64,000 nucleotides of DNA from Sipunculus nudus (GCA_026874595.1 CM049307.1:32718862-32782861), one strand, 5' to 3'. Counted from the stretch's first letter, positions 49,201 through 58,500 are shown. Made by a program: numbers and translations. Notes: generated by a model not told the origin, from the letters alone.

Positions 49201-51814
49201 TATTTTAGTATTTAAACTTTGAAGTATTCTCCTTGTCAGTTATATCAATTCTTATTAAAATTCCAAGTCATATGTAAACATCCAACAGGTCAGATTACTG
49301 CATCTGAAGGAGGAATATCAACCTGATAAATAAAGATATTGTGATATGATGGTCTGTGAGACTGTGGTAGATGGAGAGGGTGTGAGGATCAGAAAAACAT
49401 TATGTTACTGAAATATGCATATCAAAGTCCTAGACCCAGTTGTGGCTCTGTTGTAAACACAAGAGCCACAGGCCCCTGCCTTCATTTATCTAGCGGATGG
49501 GAACACATGCAGTTTCTGACGATGCACCCAGTTTAAGTACATGTATCTTATCTTGAGTGTGGTGAACAGGGGCAATTGTTTCAGTGAGCTGTCCCAGTGC
49601 ATGTGTTACATCATCTCTGCTGTGAGTGTCCTTGTAACTGGACCACTGGCTACACAAGACCAATGGCTACACGGGTTGTTACCAGGGTTACACACTGGAT
49701 TGTTTCAGCCAGCCAGGTGCATGGGTCATATTTCAGCTGGGTGGGTCAGGAAGTTAGCAGCATGATGTAACACGTGCACTGCTCACCGCTCGTTGAAACA
49801 ATCACCCAGCCCGCTCACCATCGTTTAACACTTTCTTGAGATCTCGGACCTTTTACATCTCGGCCCGCATATAGTTGGACCACTTAGTACGATCTCAGAC
49901 CACTTTATCAGACCCGTTCAGACCTCGATCTGCATCATGATGTCGTTGTCAAATGTAAATGTTCTGTCTTCAAACCATGTTAAAGCTAATTGTTTAAACA
50001 AGAAAAAGCCTTGCTTACTCACACATGAAAGAAAGACTGAATGAAAGAAAGATCTAATGATAGACAGATAGAAGAAATAAAAAAGAATTAATGAAAGACA
50101 GAATGAATGAAATATTGAATGAAAGAAAGATTGAATGAAGGAAAGTTTGAATGAGAGAAAGACTAAATGAATGAAAGAATGAATGAAAGAAACATTTGAT
50201 AATAATCAGATTGAATGAAAGAAAGACCAGATTAAAAGAGTCTCAGCTCACCTCAGCTAATTAACTGAATGAGTCCAGATTGAATAGCATGGCTTCTTCG
50301 CACTTCAGTACAGCCAAGAATAACTCAAGTCTTGATTATGTAAGTATGCTTCAATTGTTTTTTTCAGTCCAGCTGCTTGGTTAATATAAAATCTTGTATT
50401 AAAGAGAGCTTTTCTTGATTAAATAAAAAATCATATTCAAAGCCTGTTCGGCTTGATTTGGGGAATAAAAAATTAAAAATTAATGCCCACAAGCTTATTT
50501 ATTAAATGGAAAATTGATTTTCATAGGTATATCTCAATATTTACGCTCTTTACACAGCGCTTTACCTATAGGGCTACTTCCTATAACGTAAGGCGCTGTT
50601 TGTTATGACCTCGTATCCTGCTTTGCAACACCAGAGGGGAGCACTGTATTTTTGTCCAATCAGATTAAACTTTGTGCTGGAAGACAAAGCCAAGCGAGGA
50701 ATACACGGAGCCAATCATATTCATTTCTTTTTGAGTGACAGCTCCTCCCCCAGCGTAACCGTCTAAACAGGCCACAATCGCAGAGAGAATTGCCCCTGAC
50801 GTGGTTTGCTTAGGGCCTTGGCACATAGGATGCTCGGCCGGTGAGCTGTAATTCAAACGAAACGTAACAACAAAGGCTGAGTGCACACCTCGCTGGCTGG
50901 TTTCAGTTCTGCAGACAACAGATACATGGCTACGCTAACACAGTCATAATGTCATAATCGAATCGGTCGATGATGCGAGAATGCAGAGGGAGCAATTTAA
51001 ATTCGACCGGAAACTCATCAAACGGCGCTTGAAGCGCGGCAATGGGCGGAACCAGGATGCCTGTTGAGTGTTTGTTTTTTGGCATCTGATTGGCTGCTTG
51101 TCACATCGTACGCACGTTTATTTCAGTGGACAACAAACCGCCACCTGGTGTCTAAATATATCATAAACGGTCACAGCTGGCAGCGTGAAAATCAGATGCT
51201 TCTTTAGAAGCGCAAGATTTCCGCTGCCTCGGGAGCGTACTCAATATTCTGAGGTCCAATTGGGTCTGATGGGGTCCGATGGGGTGTTTACAGTGGTTTA
51301 GTCTGACCCACCCCCTTGTGGTTCGAGATCGTAGTGGCCAAATACAGAGTGGGCTGAGATTGTCGGCCCAGCAGTCCAAGATCGTAATGGTCCGAGATTT
51401 CCAGGTTCCTCATCTAACAGTGCATGCATTCCCATCCGCTAGATAAATGAAGGCATAGACTCATGACTCTGTGTTTACAACAGAGCCACAACTGGGTCTA
51501 ATCAAAGTCAAAAACTGCATAAGCCGCAAGAAATGTTTTCATACCAGTTTCTCAGCGGTTTTCCTCCTTTTCTGCCCCTTGATGTGTTCATTGTCACTGG
51601 AATCACTACTGCTGCTAGTACTAGTACTGTTGTCAGCGACTGGTGTGGTCTTTCTATTTCTCTTCAAATTCCCACTCTCAGACTCAGTGGTATCACTGTC
51701 ACTGTCAGCCTGAGTGGTGAGCGTCAAAAAAGCTTTAATTTTACGTTTCTTAGCCTCAATACGGTGCTGCTTTTTCGACATGACAAGGCTGTATTTCTCT
51801 TCCATGACAGTCAT
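25130..51814 (-). CDS. REXO5: RNA exonuclease 5 / NEF-sp-like DEDDh exonuclease, 14 exons
   Basis: 3'-5' RNA exonuclease of the REXO family, nucleolar/nuclear snoRNA and rRNA trimming in flies and mammals. Exons on the - strand: 51545-51814, 48845-49039, 48330-48481, 45048-45174, 44156-44246, 43528-43614, 41190-41275, 40599-40717, 39231-39369, 38383-38483, 36396-36484, 35150-35479, 29066-29253, 25130-25270. They sum to 2115 bp (704 aa) with every phase matching. The N-terminus is basic (KKQHRIEAKKRKIK, GQKRRK) and Ser/Asp-rich. The exonuclease domain covers about residues 330-490: D333/E335 in SIDCEM, D417 in SLNNDLLALK, H466 and D471 in GHDPTEDA. The C-terminal tail (DKRIKKILKHV...VAVLFTGK) resembles the extreme C-terminus I recall for vertebrate REXO5. 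No RRM RNP motifs appear between them. Start could be M12 (51781). Divergent from ERI2. Confidence 0.92.
25503..25800 (-). pseudogene. DIRS-type tyrosine recombinase C-terminal remnant
   Basis: Reads VTACKVQAIDTSFAHMSGIP, then TSQLIKKGFWKNPSTFTTFY and LYDIRF. The spacing between the CKVQ segment and the FY tyrosine fits the HxxR...Y arrangement of DIRS recombinases, but the His and Arg are replaced, so activity is unlikely. Confidence 0.7.
26955..27632 (-). pseudogene. DIRS-type reverse transcriptase remnant
   Basis: Two to three overlapping frames together cover the RT domain: N-terminal part 27333-27632, palm motif A DLTNVYFHIPI near 27205, motif C YLDDWL at 27019-27036. Motif A and C are out of frame with each other, so the gene is broken. 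Confidence 0.8.
29066..29253 (-). CDS. REXO5: REXO5 exon 13
   Basis: Acceptor TTTCTATTTCCAG, donor AAG|GTTTGA. Phase 1 in (fits exon 12), 0 out (fits exon 14). Encodes VVIHLPTALVWDNMQRTDME and onward to SKK. Not an RRM; charged and Lys-rich at its end. Confidence 0.75.
29390..30140 (-). repeat. Family C repeat, inverted partial copy
   Basis: Reverse complement matches 12560-13580, including the CAACAGGTCAAGAGTTCAC tandem units and AGCATTTTAGCCAAAGTC. It abuts the 3' end of the family A copy at 30148. REXO5 intron 12. Confidence 0.7.
30146..32732 (-). mobile_element. Family A repeat, full-length copy
   Basis: On the - strand the 5' end is at 32732 (TTTTTTAGCTCAGCTGACTA, palindrome, GTCCGTCCGTCC) and the 3' end is at 30146-30179 (CAGCTGAGC, GTGACCAATGGGTCCCTTGTT). 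Part 30150-31700 is nearly identical to 8131-9722 inverted. An internal direct duplication of about 690 bp is visible (CATGGTCAAAGTTTGGCAAA at about 31477 and 32152). No transposase ORF. REXO5 intron 12. Confidence 0.7.
33147..33745. repeat. Chimera of family B 5' end and family C 5' end
   Basis: Left boundary ATTGTATCCGCCAAAA with GTTTTGCGGAT (family B 5' hairpin, + orientation). Right boundary is ATATAAGCTCACAGATTCTCTGAAACAAGGG, split here as ATATAAGCTCACAGAT and TCTCTGAAACAAGGG, the family C 5' end in - orientation. No 280-bp core. Confidence 0.6.
33746..35149. other. REXO5 intron 12 unique AT-rich DNA
   Basis: No ORF, end motif or structured repeat recognised. I looked here for RRM-coding exons of REXO5 and saw none. 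Confidence 0.4.
35150..35479 (-). CDS. REXO5: REXO5 exon 12
   Basis: Acceptor TTTTATTGTAG, donor GTATGA; phase 1 in and out. Starts LEFGDNPLSTYFTMIEEKRK, the conserved post-exonuclease segment, followed by a Ser/Thr/Cys-rich low-complexity linker. Confidence 0.9.
35890..35903. repeat. G homopolymer
   Basis: Run of about 11 G with one T, in REXO5 intron 11. Confidence 0.7.
36396..36484 (-). CDS. REXO5: REXO5 exon 11
   Basis: Encodes KTIQGDAGGHDPTEDARAAM plus KLVKLKLKQ: the C-terminal DEDDh motif with catalytic H466 and D471. Acceptor TTTCAG, donor GTATGT. Confidence 0.95.
36603..36924. mobile_element. GC-rich MITE with terminal inverted repeats
   Basis: Left end AGGGTGCTTTTCCA, right end TGGAAAAGCACCCT: a perfect 14-bp TIR. 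Internal subterminal GTTTGCCGCGCGG / CCGCGCGGCAAAC repeats extend the symmetry, and further CCGCGCGG copies lie inside. About 320 bp, no ORF. Far more GC/CpG-rich than its surroundings. No clear TSD. REXO5 intron 10. Confidence 0.8.
37066..38213. repeat. 68-bp minisatellite, about 17 units
   Basis: Unit landmark GTTGTTGTTGACGTGACAGT recurs every 68 bp (for example 37158 and 37226). Each unit also has GTGCTGATATGACAGACTGC and a diverged GATTGACAGATAGACAG. Because 68 is not a multiple of three, the array is open in rotating frames on the - strand (Cys/His/Thr/Asn-rich ORFs), which is an artefact. REXO5 intron 10. Confidence 0.95.
38383..38483 (-). CDS. REXO5: REXO5 exon 10
   Basis: Acceptor CTTTATTTTGTAG, donor GTAAGT; phase 0 in, 2 out. 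Encodes LFHPYVIDTSVIYNLSWSRS then SKTGLKKLISFFFG, the exonuclease helix region. Confidence 0.95.
39231..39369 (-). CDS. REXO5: REXO5 exon 9
   Basis: Encodes YSGITEEKL ... WCGQSLNNDLLALK with the second catalytic Asp (D417). Acceptor TTGATTTACAG, donor GTAAAA. Confidence 0.95.
39733..40604 (+). mobile_element. 5'-truncated LINE insertion with 15-bp TSD
   Basis: Insertion body 39748-40589, ending in AATAAAAAAAAA, flanked by direct repeats AACACTAACCTTGTT at 39733-39747 and 40590-40604. It carries the C-terminal part of a LINE ORF2 (zf-RVT domain). Inserted antisense to REXO5 in intron 8; the right TSD is exactly the exon 8 splice-donor region, so the left TSD is a second copy of that donor. 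Confidence 0.9.
39783..40253 (+). pseudogene. LINE ORF2 C-terminus with zf-RVT domain
   Basis: 156-residue open frame. Residues 22-75 form a reverse-transcriptase zinc-binding domain: LQYFQFKILHRILALN, then YCSFCKKEKETLLHIFHDC (CxxC...HxxxxC), then NQLWHDVCKWL. This domain sits after RT in several non-LTR retrotransposon clades. The RT and endonuclease are missing through 5' truncation, so this is a dead fragment although the remaining frame is intact. Confidence 0.85.
40599..40717 (-). CDS. REXO5: REXO5 exon 8
   Basis: Follows DCEM directly with CLTSTRKYELTRISVVDEQL and ends NMITDYLTR. Acceptor TTATTTCCAG, donor AG|GTTAGTG; phase 0 in, 2 out. Only eight intronic bases separate the donor from LINE poly(T) on this strand. 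Confidence 0.95.
41190..41275 (-). CDS. REXO5: REXO5 exon 7
   Basis: Encodes YRDFQFSQEEYRPVSASSPV and YSIDCEM, the first DEDDh motif (D333, E335). Acceptor CTTACAG, donor GTAAGT. Confidence 0.95.
41540..42622. mobile_element. pogo/Tigger-like TIR element
   Basis: Starts TA|CAGTCGAGCCCACTT and ends CGGGCTTGACTG|TA: inverted termini (CAGTCaAGCCCgCTT...TGTCAT) flanked by TA, the target duplication of Tc1/mariner/pogo elements. Further inward it keeps TTTATTGTCA-type repeats near both ends. 1083 bp. Contains a 136-codon open frame (41588-41998) but no DDE catalytic motif that I can see. REXO5 intron 6. Confidence 0.75.
41588..41998 (+). other. Unassigned ORF inside the pogo-like element
   Basis: 136 codons. 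A hydrophobic segment (LISWFIVIILFIVMLGTL) overlaps terminal-repeat sequence and may be chance. The second half (SHLFAAGKLSDACGSLSVTE then LINVLRHHGNPDHCINKGDV) looks coding-like and has a faint likeness to a SAP-type helix-extended-loop-helix, which I cannot confirm. It may be a captured or internal fragment of an autonomous relative. Confidence 0.3.
43216..43292. repeat. 39-bp tandem duplication
   Basis: ACCTAGCCATATAATAGTTG plus AGATTATTGTATGTATGTT occurs twice back to back, almost identical. REXO5 intron 6. Confidence 0.9.
43528..43614 (-). CDS. REXO5: REXO5 exon 6
   Basis: Encodes AARSINVRDLLLSHRQMIQE and EYPLPINT; acceptor TTTAATAACAG, donor GTAAGT, phase 1 in and out. Confidence 0.9.
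44156..44246 (-). CDS. REXO5: REXO5 exon 5
   Basis: Encodes VAQMITPAEYGSSVEEELFC then MQKDNPEVVSS; acceptor TATGTTGTAG, donor GTAAGT, phase 0 in, 1 out. Confidence 0.85.
44362..44621 (+). mobile_element. SINE-like element with 9-bp TSD
   Basis: Body 44371-44612 is flanked by GAGTGCAAC at 44362-44370 and 44613-44621. It contains CCTGCGATGGACTAGCGTCC / CATCCAAGAGGAGTC / AAACCGGGATAAGCTCC, a conserved block I recall from broadly distributed metazoan SINEs (family name uncertain). It ends in a T-rich tail. No obvious tRNA head. REXO5 intron 4. Confidence 0.65.
45048..45174 (-). CDS. REXO5: REXO5 exon 4
   Basis: Encodes WCELSNHINVSQIMVIVAED and AGATDFLENKDSFPFLASFS, the region before the exonuclease that is conserved in REXO5. 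Phase 2 in, 0 out. Confidence 0.9.
45394..47944 (-). mobile_element. Family A repeat copy with divergent 3' half
   Basis: The 5' end is at 47944 (TTTTTAGCTCAGCTGACT and palindrome); 46540-47944 matches 31440-32732. The 3' terminus at 45394-45425 carries GACCCATGGGTC and AAGCTGAGTGCC. The middle (about 45450-46500) does not match the other copies and includes a G run at 46421-46430. Same ends with variable interior is typical of Helitron-derived families. REXO5 intron 3. Confidence 0.6.
48330..48481 (-). CDS. REXO5: REXO5 exon 3
   Basis: Encodes WKKKPTLAWSFGYDPGDGLL through FVHDLQHLFLSAVQGPLNQ; acceptor TATTAACAG, donor GTGAGA; phase 0 in, 2 out. Confidence 0.9.
48845..49039 (-). CDS. REXO5: REXO5 exon 2
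   Basis: Encodes 65 residues from AKIGNSDIVVSTESSTANQS to LREKNKKKQ; acceptor ATGTTTTTCAG, donor GTTTGT; phase 0 both sides. Contains a short charged helix LDVLRLKLREKNKKK. Confidence 0.85.
49421..51509. mobile_element. Long-TIR DNA transposon, MULE-like, non-autonomous
   Basis: Element 49431-51500 (2070 bp). The left end TAGACCCAGTTGTGGCTCTG (continuing TTGTAAACAC) is matched inverted at the right end. A second inverted block, CCTTCATTTATCTAGCGGAT, lies inside both ends, so the TIRs are about 85 bp. Flanked by the direct repeat ATCAAAGTC at 49421-49429 and 51501-51509. Long TIRs with a 9-bp TSD fit Mutator-like elements best. The interior has a GAATGAAAGAAAGATT-type repeat tract (about 50020-50230) and no transposase. 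REXO5 intron 1. Confidence 0.8.
50020..50235. repeat. GAATGAAAGAAA-type simple repeat tract
   Basis: Imperfect repeats of AATGAAAGAAAGA(C/T)TG over about 210 bp, inside the long-TIR element. Confidence 0.8.
51545..51814 (-). CDS. REXO5: REXO5 exon 1 with start
   Basis: Start at 51814, or M12 at 51781 (MSKKQHRIEAKKRKIKAF). Ser/Asp-rich stretch and basic cluster GQKRRKTAEKL suggest nuclear targeting. Donor GTATGA, phase 0. Confidence 0.85.
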
Positions 51815-52559
51815 ACAATAAATCAGTTCGAGTTAGGCGTACCAAAACTTACACAGATGGTTTTTTACACTCAAACAGTTTGTCTAATGACAGCCTGACC
51901 ATGTTTGGTTACTTCATTCGCATGGGCGCTGCCATATTTAAGGGGACCCGTCATTTGATTATTAATCAATAGCTTAATGCTTGAATTTAATAAATCATAT
52001 TATTGGAATAAGTATCAACATTTACGTGAAAACTTTGCCTGTGAGTACAATGTTATTCTAATTTTAACAATTATCTTTACATTTGGTGTCGCTGAACCAT
52101 GAGAATAAAAAACAATAATTGATCCCCAAAGGTCAAGGTATTTTCTAAAGCGGCAGGTTTAAATGACCTGTTGTGGTGACAGGATAGCATTTGGTGCATT
52201 TGGTGAAGGGGGCAGAAGGGTATAGACCGACTGGGCTTGAGCGAAGGCCGGGGAGGAAATGGGGATCAGGAATGGCTGTGCTTTTAAGTATTCATAAAAC
52301 CGAAAATTCTTTTAATTATACTGATGGTGTTGAATAGTCCGTACACCAGCTTTTTCATCAAGTATTTTGGCCACCCACTGGCATGACAAAATGTGTTCCA
52401 ATGACACAAGTCATCAGTAATTCATTGAAATATCATTTACTGTAACAATACTCAATGCATCAATAAGTCCTTTGAACTCATACTGTACAAGAGAAATACT
52501 TCTAATTAGGAATTCTCAAGGTACCATCAAAAATGCTAAAATTCCGGAAAACCAAGGAA
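51815..52559. promoter_or_regulatory. Shared intergenic region between REXO5 and ERI2 starts
   Basis: The two genes are divergent and this is the only interval between their coding starts, so it should hold both promoters, possibly one bidirectional promoter. A GCGCTGCCATATTTAAGG stretch at about 51927 is the only mildly GC-rich spot. No TATA box or other element can be assigned with confidence. Confidence 0.4.
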
Positions 52560-52567
52560 ATGGCTAA
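52560..52567 (+). CDS. ERI2: ERI2 tentative first coding exon
   Basis: ATG GCT AA followed by GTATGG donor, phase 2, joining to exon 2 as MAKELGFIRKR. Fits the short N-terminus of the family but is not proven; another upstream exon could serve. Confidence 0.3.
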
Positions 52568-55500
52568 GTATGGGATGTTTTAACCAATTATATTATCACT
52601 TAACTATACAGTTTAAATTTATATCACCAAACTAATTGCTATCATTACTATTAAAATAGATGAACATTTTAACTACATGATTACCAATGCTACCACTGTT
52701 TTATTGAATGAGTGTCTGCAATGACCTCCACCCCCCCCCCCCCCCCCCCATTTTATCAACCATATTCCTAAATCATGAATTATGCTGATATTGCAGGAGT
52801 TGCTATAAAATCCAGACTAGTGTTCTAGTCTTTTAACATAGTATTTCTTTTTTTTATCCCAAGATACTTAATTCTGATTCACTCTTAATTCTGCTTTACC
52901 AAACAGTAACAGAGTGCCCTATATATATGGTTTTTAGGTATAAAATATATCTTACAATTTTGACAAATCTATTGTGACTGTCATATACAGTGAAAATACA
53001 AGCTGTGGTTTAAAAAAATGCAATATAAATTTAAAGGTTTTGAACTATGGGATTAAAATGTATGTATCTAATATATTCCAACTATTTTCACTGTATATAT
53101 TTCTTTCAATGACTTGTACTGTCTATTTTGATTCTCTTCTGTTGTGACAAAGAAGAACTTTTTAGGAATCTATATATTGCCTTTGACATTTGAACAGGGA
53201 ACTGGGATTCATAAGGAAAAGGTCTTCCAAAGGTTCATCTGATTCTCTGGCCAAAAGACTGAAGAGAACTGGTATGTATTTAATAAGTGTAATGATAACT
53301 TTGATAATGACTTTGGTTATTCTGAACTAATTATTGCGGAAAATTGGCTCAATATGCTTGAAGATTTTGCAGAGTGTTTTTATATAACATGTTTGTAGCT
53401 TTTTTTTATCAGTGACAACATTCTGGTACTCTTATTACTCATCGGGGAGTTTATTTTTAAAAGCCTTGGAAGCATCTCACAAATTTTTGAATATTTGGTG
53501 TCTTTAAAAGCTTACATTTCGCTATTCTGTACATGCTCAATTATGCAATATAAATGTGTCCATCATTATCTGCAAAGCATTACATACAAATTTCATTTTC
53601 TTTTAAGTGAATCATAAGGAACAGTAGGCCACATGTTAATTAACCTATTATCATCATTCTCTGGCACTTTATAAGCTAGGAAGCTTCCCTCATTTGTATT
53701 TTTTAAACATTTACTTTATTTCTTATGTTTCATGATATTATGTTGAGCATACTTTCTGTTTCAGAGCAGATATTCTCTTACTTGATCATCATTGATTTTG
53801 AATCAACATGTTGGCAAGATACAAAACATCGAGGCCAGGAGATCAGTAAGTGCACAGATGAGGAACAATTACTTGCCATTTCTATTAACAGTTATAATGT
53901 ATGGTGATTATTAATATGTTGAAAGTACAAAAAATAAATAACTTAGAAATCAGAGCACAACACATTTTTTTTTACTATTGATAAATTTCATCACCAACTC
54001 AGTGCCAGTTTTTGGGCGTATAAAATCAGATGCATACTTCAAATTAATTTCATACTAAACATAACTAGTCTTAGATAATTGGAGCAAATGATCATCAGGA
54101 TTATGCAAAATCTAGGTAATTTGTTTAGACCTGTATAATCTAATCTTTTTATTATTTCCAGTTGAATTTCCAGCTGTGCTGCTCAACACAATGACAGGAG
54201 AGATAGAGAGTGAGTTTCATCATTATGTACTTCCACAAGAGTACCCAGTACTCAGCAGTTTCTGCAAACAGCTGACAGGTATTTCTCAGGTGGGTGCCGC
54301 CAGATGTATAGGTATTTCTGGGTGAGTGTTACCAGATGTACATGTGTTTCTTGGGTGGGTGTTTCAAGATGTCCAGTTATTTCTCAGATAAGTGTTACCA
54401 GATGTAAAAATATTTCTCAGGTTAGTGTTACCAGATGCACAGGTATTTCTCAGGTGGTTGCTGACAGATGTACAGTTATTTCTCAGGTGAGTGTTAGCAG
54501 ATGCCGTGCATGATGTTAACCTTTGGACTAATTTACCTTGGGTGGTCAAGGAGCAGAGTGTCCATGACTGACAGGTCTCAGTCAACAGACACCCTGAACA
54601 AATAAGCCCATCACAAGGCAGTGTGTTTTCAACTGACCACTGGCTATCAGCCAATCACAGGCAGCTATTTATAGTGACTCCGCATCAAAGCTGGTGACAT
54701 TGAGGGTTGGAGTTCTCTTGGATTAGAGCTCTTCAAGCTGGAGGTCAGCCCAAGCCCTGACCCCAGCTCCTGGTGACCATTTTACCAGGGTTGGTTCAGA
54801 CTGTGTCTGCTACCTGGTGTTGCCACCCACTTTATACAGCAGTAATTTTTTACAGCTAGGTATGAATATTTTAATTTAATGTTAAACTTTTAAATTATAT
54901 TTCAGTTAAATTGTTGTTTTATTTCTTTGAATTATGCAATTAAGTACACATTGTCTGGCCCCAGTTTCCCCCCAGAACTAAAAAGCAAACTACAATTGGC
55001 AAGCTTGTGCCTTAGGCTTAGGAGATTAGCACTACAAGAAAAACCCTGTTTTATAAATTGCTTATTTTAGCTAATTCTGGGTCCTCAGCATCAGTATACA
55101 ACCTTTGGGGCTTCTATGTTGTAAAGTTCTGCTATTTAAGTGATCTGCTTAAAAATAAAGTTAGCAAATGCTTAACTAATCAGGCAATGCATGGGTTGCA
55201 TTAATTGTATCCGCCAAAACAGAGTTTTGCGGATACTATGTTTTCAGCTGGTCGCCGCCGCGGCCGCGTAGGTGTCCGGAGAACTCCTCCGTAACCGCTG
55301 GGCGGAATTTTCCGAAACCCGGGATTATGTTCGGGTCACATGTGAACTGCTGCGCCCCGATTTTGTTTTGACCTCTGACCTTTCCTCTGCGCTCTGCGTC
55401 CGTTTGTGCGTCTGTTTCCACACATAAACCCACATATCTCGGGAACCGTTTGACCGATCAGGAAAATTTTTTTGCACAAATGTAGCCCTCGGAGAGCTTT

Positions 55501-58500
55501 ATAACATACACCAAAAATGGTGGCGCCACCTGCAACCATGTTTGCACAGTGTCCATCTGTTCGTCTGCCTTGGGTTAAAATCACTCATATCTCTGCAGTG
55601 ACTTGACTAATTCACCTGAAATTCGGCATGCGCAAACATCCTGGATAGCTTTTCTGATTTTATGACAGGTGGCGCCACCTACATTCACGTTGATGCTGCA
55701 GACATCCAAGCTCATATCTCGGGAACCGTTTGACCGATCAGGAAAATTCTTTTGCACAAATGTAGCCCTTGGAGAGCTTTATAACATACACCAAAAATGG
55801 TGGCGCCACCTGCAACCATGTTTGCACAGTGTCCATCTGTTCGTCTGCCTTGGGTTAAAATCACTCATATCTCTGCAGTGACTTGACTAATTCACCTGAA
55901 ATTTGGCATGCGTATACATCCTGGATAGCTTATCTGATTTTATGACAGGTGGCGCCACCTACATTCACTTTACGCTGCAGACATCCAAGCTCATATCTCG
56001 GGAACCGTTTGACCGATCAGGAAAATTCTTTTGCACAAATGTAGCCCTTGGAGAGCTTTATAACATACACCAAAAATGGTGCCGCTACCTGCAACCATGT
56101 TTGTACAGTGTCCATCTGTTTGTCTGCCTTGGGTTAAAATCACTCATATCTCTGCAGTGACTTGACTAATTCACCTGAAATTTGGCATGCGTATACATCA
56201 TGGATAGCTTTTCTGATTTTATGACAGGTGGCGCCACCTACATTCATGTTTACGCTGCAGACATCCAAGCTCATATCTCAGGAACCGTTTGATTGATCAG
56301 GAAAATTTTTTTGCACAAATGTAGCCCTTGGAGAGCTTTATAACATACACAAAAAATGGTGGCGCCACCTGCAACCATGTTTGCACAGTGTCCAGCTGTT
56401 CGTCTGCCTTGGGTTAAAATCACTCATATCTCTGCAGTGGTTTGACTAATTCACCTGAAATTCTGCATGCTTATACATCCTGGATAGCTTTTCTGATTTT
56501 GTGACAGGTGGCGCCACCTTCAATCAAGTTTACGCTGCAGACATCCAAGCTCATATCTAGGGAACTGTTTGACCAATTGGGCCAAAATGTTGCATGTGTA
56601 TAGTTCTCACAAAGCTCTTTATCATACGCTTAACTGGTGGCGCCACCTGCAACCCTTTTTTGCACAGCGTCCATCTGTTTGTCTGCCAAGGGCAAAAATC
56701 ACTCATATACAATATAGTGGTTTGACTTATCTGCCTTAAATTTTGCATATGTATACAACTTGGACGGCTTTCTGGATTTTTTGGTAGGTAGCGCAAGCTA
56801 CATACACAATTTGGCTGCAGACATCCATGCTGATATGCAACACTTCACCCGTTCCACTCTGATTTAGGCGGATACAAGTAGTCGCTTGTCGACTACCCGT
56901 ATTCTAGTTTTTGAAAGTTTTTCATCTTAAGGCATTTCTTTTGTGCACTAGAATAGGGGCTTTATATAAATTTAGGCCCCTCTTTATTTAAGAGAACAAT
57001 GCATTACTTGCTATAGCTTGTACTGGTTGTATATATAAGTTCTATTCTTCAGGCATGATATCACAGGAAAGTGTCACATATAACATAAGTATAAATTCAT
57101 TTAAACAAGCTATATCAGTAAGTTTCTTTTCTTTAGCTATGAAGTGTATTATACATTATACAACAGTGAATGCTTGAATGATCTTCTTCTATATTTAGAA
57201 TCACTGTATAGTTATCTCACTGTATACATTTTACAGGAAATCCTACTGTATTTAGGGAATATTCATTGTGGATAAACCAGTATACATGTATTTCTTAGAC
57301 GATGTTACCAGATCTGCAATTTATCCTCTGATGTGTGTCACCAGATGTACAAGCATGTGGTCATGTGCCAAGTCCAATATTAGCAAGGATGGGTAATTGA
57401 AAGATGGTGAAAATACATATTTTTCTGTTTTAAATCTAAAAGATTGTAGGGTGCAATGGTGAATGTTTAAAATATGTAAATTAAAACAACCACCTCTCCT
57501 TTTGAAAGGTATTTTGAGAATGAAGCAACATTTGTATTTAAATACATTTTACACTATGGATATACTTTCATACAGGAAATGGTGGAACAAGGAATCCCAC
57601 TGTCCACATGTCTAGTACAGTTTACAGGCTGGCTAAGAAAACTAAATGAAGATAAGGGCATTCAATTCACCCAGGACAGTCCAAAGAGGTGTACCTTTGT
57701 TACCTGGTCCGGTGAGTTGACCATCTTGGTATGCCTGGTATACCATAAATAACACTAATTTATCTTTACTGAAATATAATCCAAGGCAATGGAACAAATA
57801 TGTTATAAATTGATTAATCTAGCATATATTATATATTAAGGAACTGTTGATATATTCTGGAACTGCAGTTTATACAAGTTATCCGTTTCCTTTTTGATAT
57901 ATTAGACACCTTTTAGTTGTTTTGTGCTATAGAAATATTAAAAGTAAACAATAGCTCGGCCATCTTGGGTTTTGTATTATAAAGTGGGCAAACTCTTGGG
58001 TAAAATGCAGATATTTCTATAATATATATTGCTAGCTTTATACTGCTGTTGAAGGTTTGTTAACCAAATATCCTTCATTGTAACTATATTTAATTTGTCA
58101 TTGGTCAGAGACATGCAGAATTTCAATCCACATAATGATTTTACTGTAAATAGTGATTTTTGCTTCTCCCTCAACCTTACAGATTGGGATCTGGGTGTGT
58201 GCCTTGAATATGAAACCAGGAGGAAACAGATCAGAAAACCAGCAGCACTCAACAGTTGGGTAGACCTGAGAGCTACATACAGGGTACAAAAAAAATAAGT
58301 AAATCAACTTTTAAAGGGACCTAGATTCACATACCAGTCATGTTTAATGTACATGAAGTATAGAATTTTATTTTTAAAATATTATGGTATATCTGTCAAT
58401 ATTTTATTCAAAACTGTTTGCATACTCTTCTACACAAGTTAAAAATAGCTTGCACCAGGTGTGAGCATGCAGAGGGCAAATCAGGCATGCCACCTGGCAG

